A model generated the notes under the pieces. The model was not told where the DNA came from, did no database searches, and saw nothing but the letters and a program-made list of their open reading frames with translations. Shown here in pieces: positions 13,435 to 15,701 of a DNA stretch of 15,701 bases. Location: positions 1 to 15,701 of the forward strand of contig NZ_JAUMTY010000053.1 in the NCBI RefSeq assembly GCF_030530965.1, written 5' to 3'. Made by a program: the position numbers and the translations under genes. Numbering within the stretch: position 1 is the stretch's first letter; every line of letters starts with the position of its first letter. Origin of the DNA: Corynebacterium sp. GTDB taxonomy: Bacteria; Actinomycetota; Actinomycetes; Mycobacteriales; Mycobacteriaceae.

Positions 13435-15701
13435 ATGTTTGAGAGGTTTACCGACCGCGCCCGTCGTGTGGTTGTGCTCGCCCAGGAAGAAGCTAGGGCA
13501 TTAAATCACAATTACATCGGTACAGAGCACATCCTGCTCGGCCTCATCCGCGAGGGTGAAGGCGTCGCTGCCAAAGCTCTCGAGTCGATGGGAATTTCCC
13601 GCGAGGCTGTCCGCAGCGAAGTAGAAGACATCATTGGTAAGGGATCACAGCCACCCAGCGGTTACATTCCCTTTACCCCGCGCGCGAAGAAAGTCCTGGA
13701 GCTTTCCCTGCGTGAGGCACTGCAGTTAGGCCACAAGTACATCGGCACGGAGCACATTTTGCTTGGCCTCATCCGCGAGGGTGAAGGCGTCGCCGCCCAG
13801 GTGCTCGTCAAATTAGGGGCAGACCTTCCGCGCGTCCGCCAGCAAGTTATCCAGCTGCTGTCGGGCTACGAAGGCCAGGGCGACGAGTCCCAGGAGCCGG
13901 GAACAAGCGAGCCTGCCGGCGCTGGCGTCGGTTCGGCCACGTTAGGGCGTTCGTCCAACAACGAGTCGGGGCGCAAGTCCAACTCGCTGGTCCTTGACCA
14001 GTTCGGCCGCAACCTCACCCAGGCAGCGAAGGATGGCAAGCTCGACCCGGTCGTCGGCCGTGAAAAAGAGATCGAGCGCATTATGCAGGTCCTCAGCCGC
14101 CGGACCAAGAACAACCCGGTCCTGATCGGTGAGCCTGGCGTTGGTAAAACCGCCGTCGTCGAGGGCCTTGCTCTGGACATTGTCAATGGCAAGGTCCCGG
14201 AGATTTTGAAGGACAAGCAGCTGTATTCCCTGGATATGGGGTCACTTGTTGCTGGTTCTCGTTACCGCGGTGACTTTGAGGAGCGCCTGAAGAAGGTTCT
14301 TAAGGAAATTAACCAGCGCGGCGACATCATCCTCTTTATCGACGAGATCCACACCATTGTTGGTGCGGGTGCCGCCGAAGGTGCCATCGACGCCGCGTCG
14401 CTGTTGAAGCCGAAGCTGGCTCGCGGCGAGCTCCAGACCATTGGTGCGACGACGCTGGATGAGTACCGGAAGCACATCGAAAAAGATGCCGCCTTGGAGC
14501 GTCGTTTCCAGCCTGTTCAGGTTCCGGAACCGTCCGTCGAGCTGTCGGTCGAGATCTTGAAGGGCCTGCGCCCGAAGTATGAGGCACACCACCATGTGTC
14601 CATTACCGACGCTGCCCTCGTTGCAGCTGCGTCGCTGTCTGACCGTTACATCAACGATCGCTTCTTGCCGGATAAGGCCGTTGACCTTATCGACGAGGCT
14701 GGCGCGCGGATGCGCATCAAGCGGATGACCGCGCCGGAGTCCCTCCGCAAGGTCGACGAGAAGATCGCGAAGATCCGTAAGCAAAAAGAAGCGGCTATTG
14801 ACGATCAGGACTTCGAAAAGGCCGCTGGCCTGCGTGATCAGGAGCGGAAGCTCGGCGAAGAGCGCGAGGAGAAAGAACGCCAGTGGCGTTCCGGTGAACT
14901 GGAAGACGTCGCCGAAGTCGGTGAGGAGCAGATCGCGGAGGTCCTGGCGAACTGGACCGGCATCCCCGTGTTCAAGCTCACCGAGGAAGAATCCGACCGG
15001 CTGCTGCACATGGAGGAAGAGCTCCACAAGCGCATTATCGGCCAGGAAGATGCAGTCAAGTCCGTCTCCCGTGCTATCCGACGCACCCGTGCCGGCCTGA
15101 AGGACCCGCGTCGCCCGTCCGGATCGTTCATCTTCGCCGGCCCGTCCGGCGTCGGCAAGACCGAGCTGTCGAAGGCATTGGCGGAATTCCTCTTCGGGGA
15201 AGACGATGCCCTCATCCAGATCGACATGTCCGAGTTCCACGACAAGTTCACCGCGTCGCGCCTCTTCGGTGCGCCTCCGGGGTACGTCGGCTACGAAGAG
15301 GGCGGCCAGCTGACCGAGAAGGTCCGCCGCAAGCCGTTCTCCGTGGTGCTCTTCGACGAGATTGAGAAGGCCAATAACGAGATTTACAACACGCTGTTGC
15401 AGGTCTTGGAAGATGGCCGGCTCACCGACGGTCAGGGCCGCGTGGTCGACTTCAAGAACACCGTTCTGATCTTCACCTCGAACCTGGGTACCGGCGACAT
15501 TTCGAAGGCCGTAGGAATGGGCTTCTCTGGGGTCGGCGAGACCGACGAAGAGGGCCGTTACGAGCGGATGAAGTCGAAGGTCAACGACGAGCTGAAGAAG
15601 CACTTCCGCCCTGAGTTCCTCAACCGTATCGACGACATCGTCGTGTTCCACCAGCTCACCCAGGATCAGATCATCCAGATGGTCGACCTGCTGGTGAACC
15701 G
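13435..15701 (+). CDS. clpC: ClpC AAA+ unfoldase of the Clp protease (C-terminus beyond the window)
   Basis: The frame from ATG 13435 is open for 755 codons to the window end; actinobacterial ClpC usually has about 850-925 residues, so roughly 100-170 are missing. ClpC unfolds substrates and feeds them to ClpP1P2 in the cytoplasm. Domains are two Clp-N repeats (about 3-70 and 78-147), an acidic linker (148-175), the first AAA+ module with Walker A GEPGVGKT (232-239) and Walker B FIDE (Asp303-Glu304), a UVR/coiled-coil middle region (about 445-490, DDQDFEKAAGLRDQERKL), and the second AAA+ module with Walker A GPSGVGKT (569-576) and Walker B FDE (Asp641-Glu642). The frame ends just after the FLNRIDDIVVF segment. 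AAGGA (13424-13428), six bases before the ATG, supports the start. It is divergent from the SDR gene. Confidence 0.97.
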   Translation, partial: MFERFTDRARRVVVLAQEEARALNHNYIGTEHILLGLIREGEGVAAKALESMGISREAVRSEVEDIIGKGSQPPSGYIPFTPRAKKVLELSLREALQLGHKYIGTEHILLGLIREGEGVAAQVLVKLGADLPRVRQQVIQLLSGYEGQGDESQEPGTSEPAGAGVGSATLGRSSNNESGRKSNSLVLDQFGRNLTQAAKDGKLDPVVGREKEIERIMQVLSRRTKNNPVLIGEPGVGKTAVVEGLALDIVNGKVPEILKDKQLYSLDMGSLVAGSRYRGDFEERLKKVLKEINQRGDIILFIDEIHTIVGAGAAEGAIDAASLLKPKLARGELQTIGATTLDEYRKHIEKDAALERRFQPVQVPEPSVELSVEILKGLRPKYEAHHHVSITDAALVAAASLSDRYINDRFLPDKAVDLIDEAGARMRIKRMTAPESLRKVDEKIAKIRKQKEAAIDDQDFEKAAGLRDQERKLGEEREEKERQWRSGELEDVAEVGEEQIAEVLANWTGIPVFKLTEEESDRLLHMEEELHKRIIGQEDAVKSVSRAIRRTRAGLKDPRRPSGSFIFAGPSGVGKTELSKALAEFLFGEDDALIQIDMSEFHDKFTASRLFGAPPGYVGYEEGGQLTEKVRRKPFSVVLFDEIEKANNEIYNTLLQVLEDGRLTDGQGRVVDFKNTVLIFTSNLGTGDISKAVGMGFSGVGETDEEGRYERMKSKVNDELKKHFRPEFLNRIDDIVVFHQLTQDQIIQMVDLLVN
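13540..13793 (+). repeat. Identical 29-bp segments in the duplicated Clp-N domains of clpC
   Basis: Bases 13540-13568 and 13765-13793 are identical, exactly 225 bp (75 codons) apart. They lie within an identical 20-residue stretch (27-46 and 102-121, YIGTEHILL...EGVAA) of the two Clp-N repeats. The internal duplication is typical of the family; identity at nucleotide level over 29 bp could allow recombination that deletes one repeat. Confidence 0.85.

Noticed and set aside
14242..15651. 469-codon open frame on the minus strand opposite clpC
   Set aside because: It lies entirely antisense to a strongly conserved clpC frame. Long antisense frames are common opposite GC-biased genes, and the translation has no recognisable motif.

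Overview
The window looks like a piece of an actinobacterial chromosome, most likely Corynebacterium. The evidence is an imuA'-imuB / dnaE2 mutasome set, a methionine importer preceded by a perfect TAGAC-N6-GTCTA McbR-type operator, a ClpC-type chaperone, and moderately GC-rich codon use. C. kroppenstedtii or a close relative is a guess from overall feel, not something shown here. No rRNA, tRNA, CRISPR array, insertion sequence or phage gene was seen.

Layout. 1-452 (minus): start of a small integral membrane protein, cut by the window edge. 453-886: divergent regulatory region with a near-consensus LexA box and a 60-bp inverted repeat. 887-4615 (plus): imuA', imuB (ATGA overlap) and an Apd1-like/sucrase-ferredoxin [2Fe-2S] protein. 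4579-7470 (minus): metQ-metN-metI, translationally coupled by two TAATG junctions, ending in an intrinsic terminator that lies inside the 3' end of the convergent ferredoxin-like gene. 7471-7912: divergent region with the McbR operator and promoter for metQ and a LexA-like box and promoter for dnaE2. 7913-11245 (plus): dnaE2. 11283-11870 (minus): trmL. 11946-12992 (minus): a short-chain dehydrogenase homologue that has lost two of its four catalytic residues and carries about 95 residues of low-complexity N-terminal tail. 12993-13434: divergent region with ClgR-like and SigH-like candidates. 13435 to the right edge (plus): clpC, truncated.

How the genes work together. ImuA', ImuB and DnaE2 form the SOS-induced error-prone translesion polymerase system of actinobacteria: ImuB is the non-catalytic Y-family scaffold, ImuA' an accessory protein and DnaE2 the polymerase. 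Both transcription units carry a LexA-like box of the same GAAC-N4-GTAC form, which supports joint control although the met operon lies between them. MetQNI imports methionine and should be repressed by McbR. ClpC unfolds proteins for ClpP1P2.

Best leads: (1) the SDR homologue with the Asn-Ser-Tyr-Lys tetrad changed to Met-Ser-Tyr-Met while 3-hydroxybutyrate-binding residues seem kept; (2) the imuA' upstream region, with a LexA box far upstream and a 60-bp dyad centred on a second, weaker LexA-like site; (3) an ImuB whose clamp-binding motif has lost its leading Gln; (4) the met terminator encoded inside the C-terminal codons of the convergent gene. I did not find a clearly new multi-gene system; these are unusual details of known ones.
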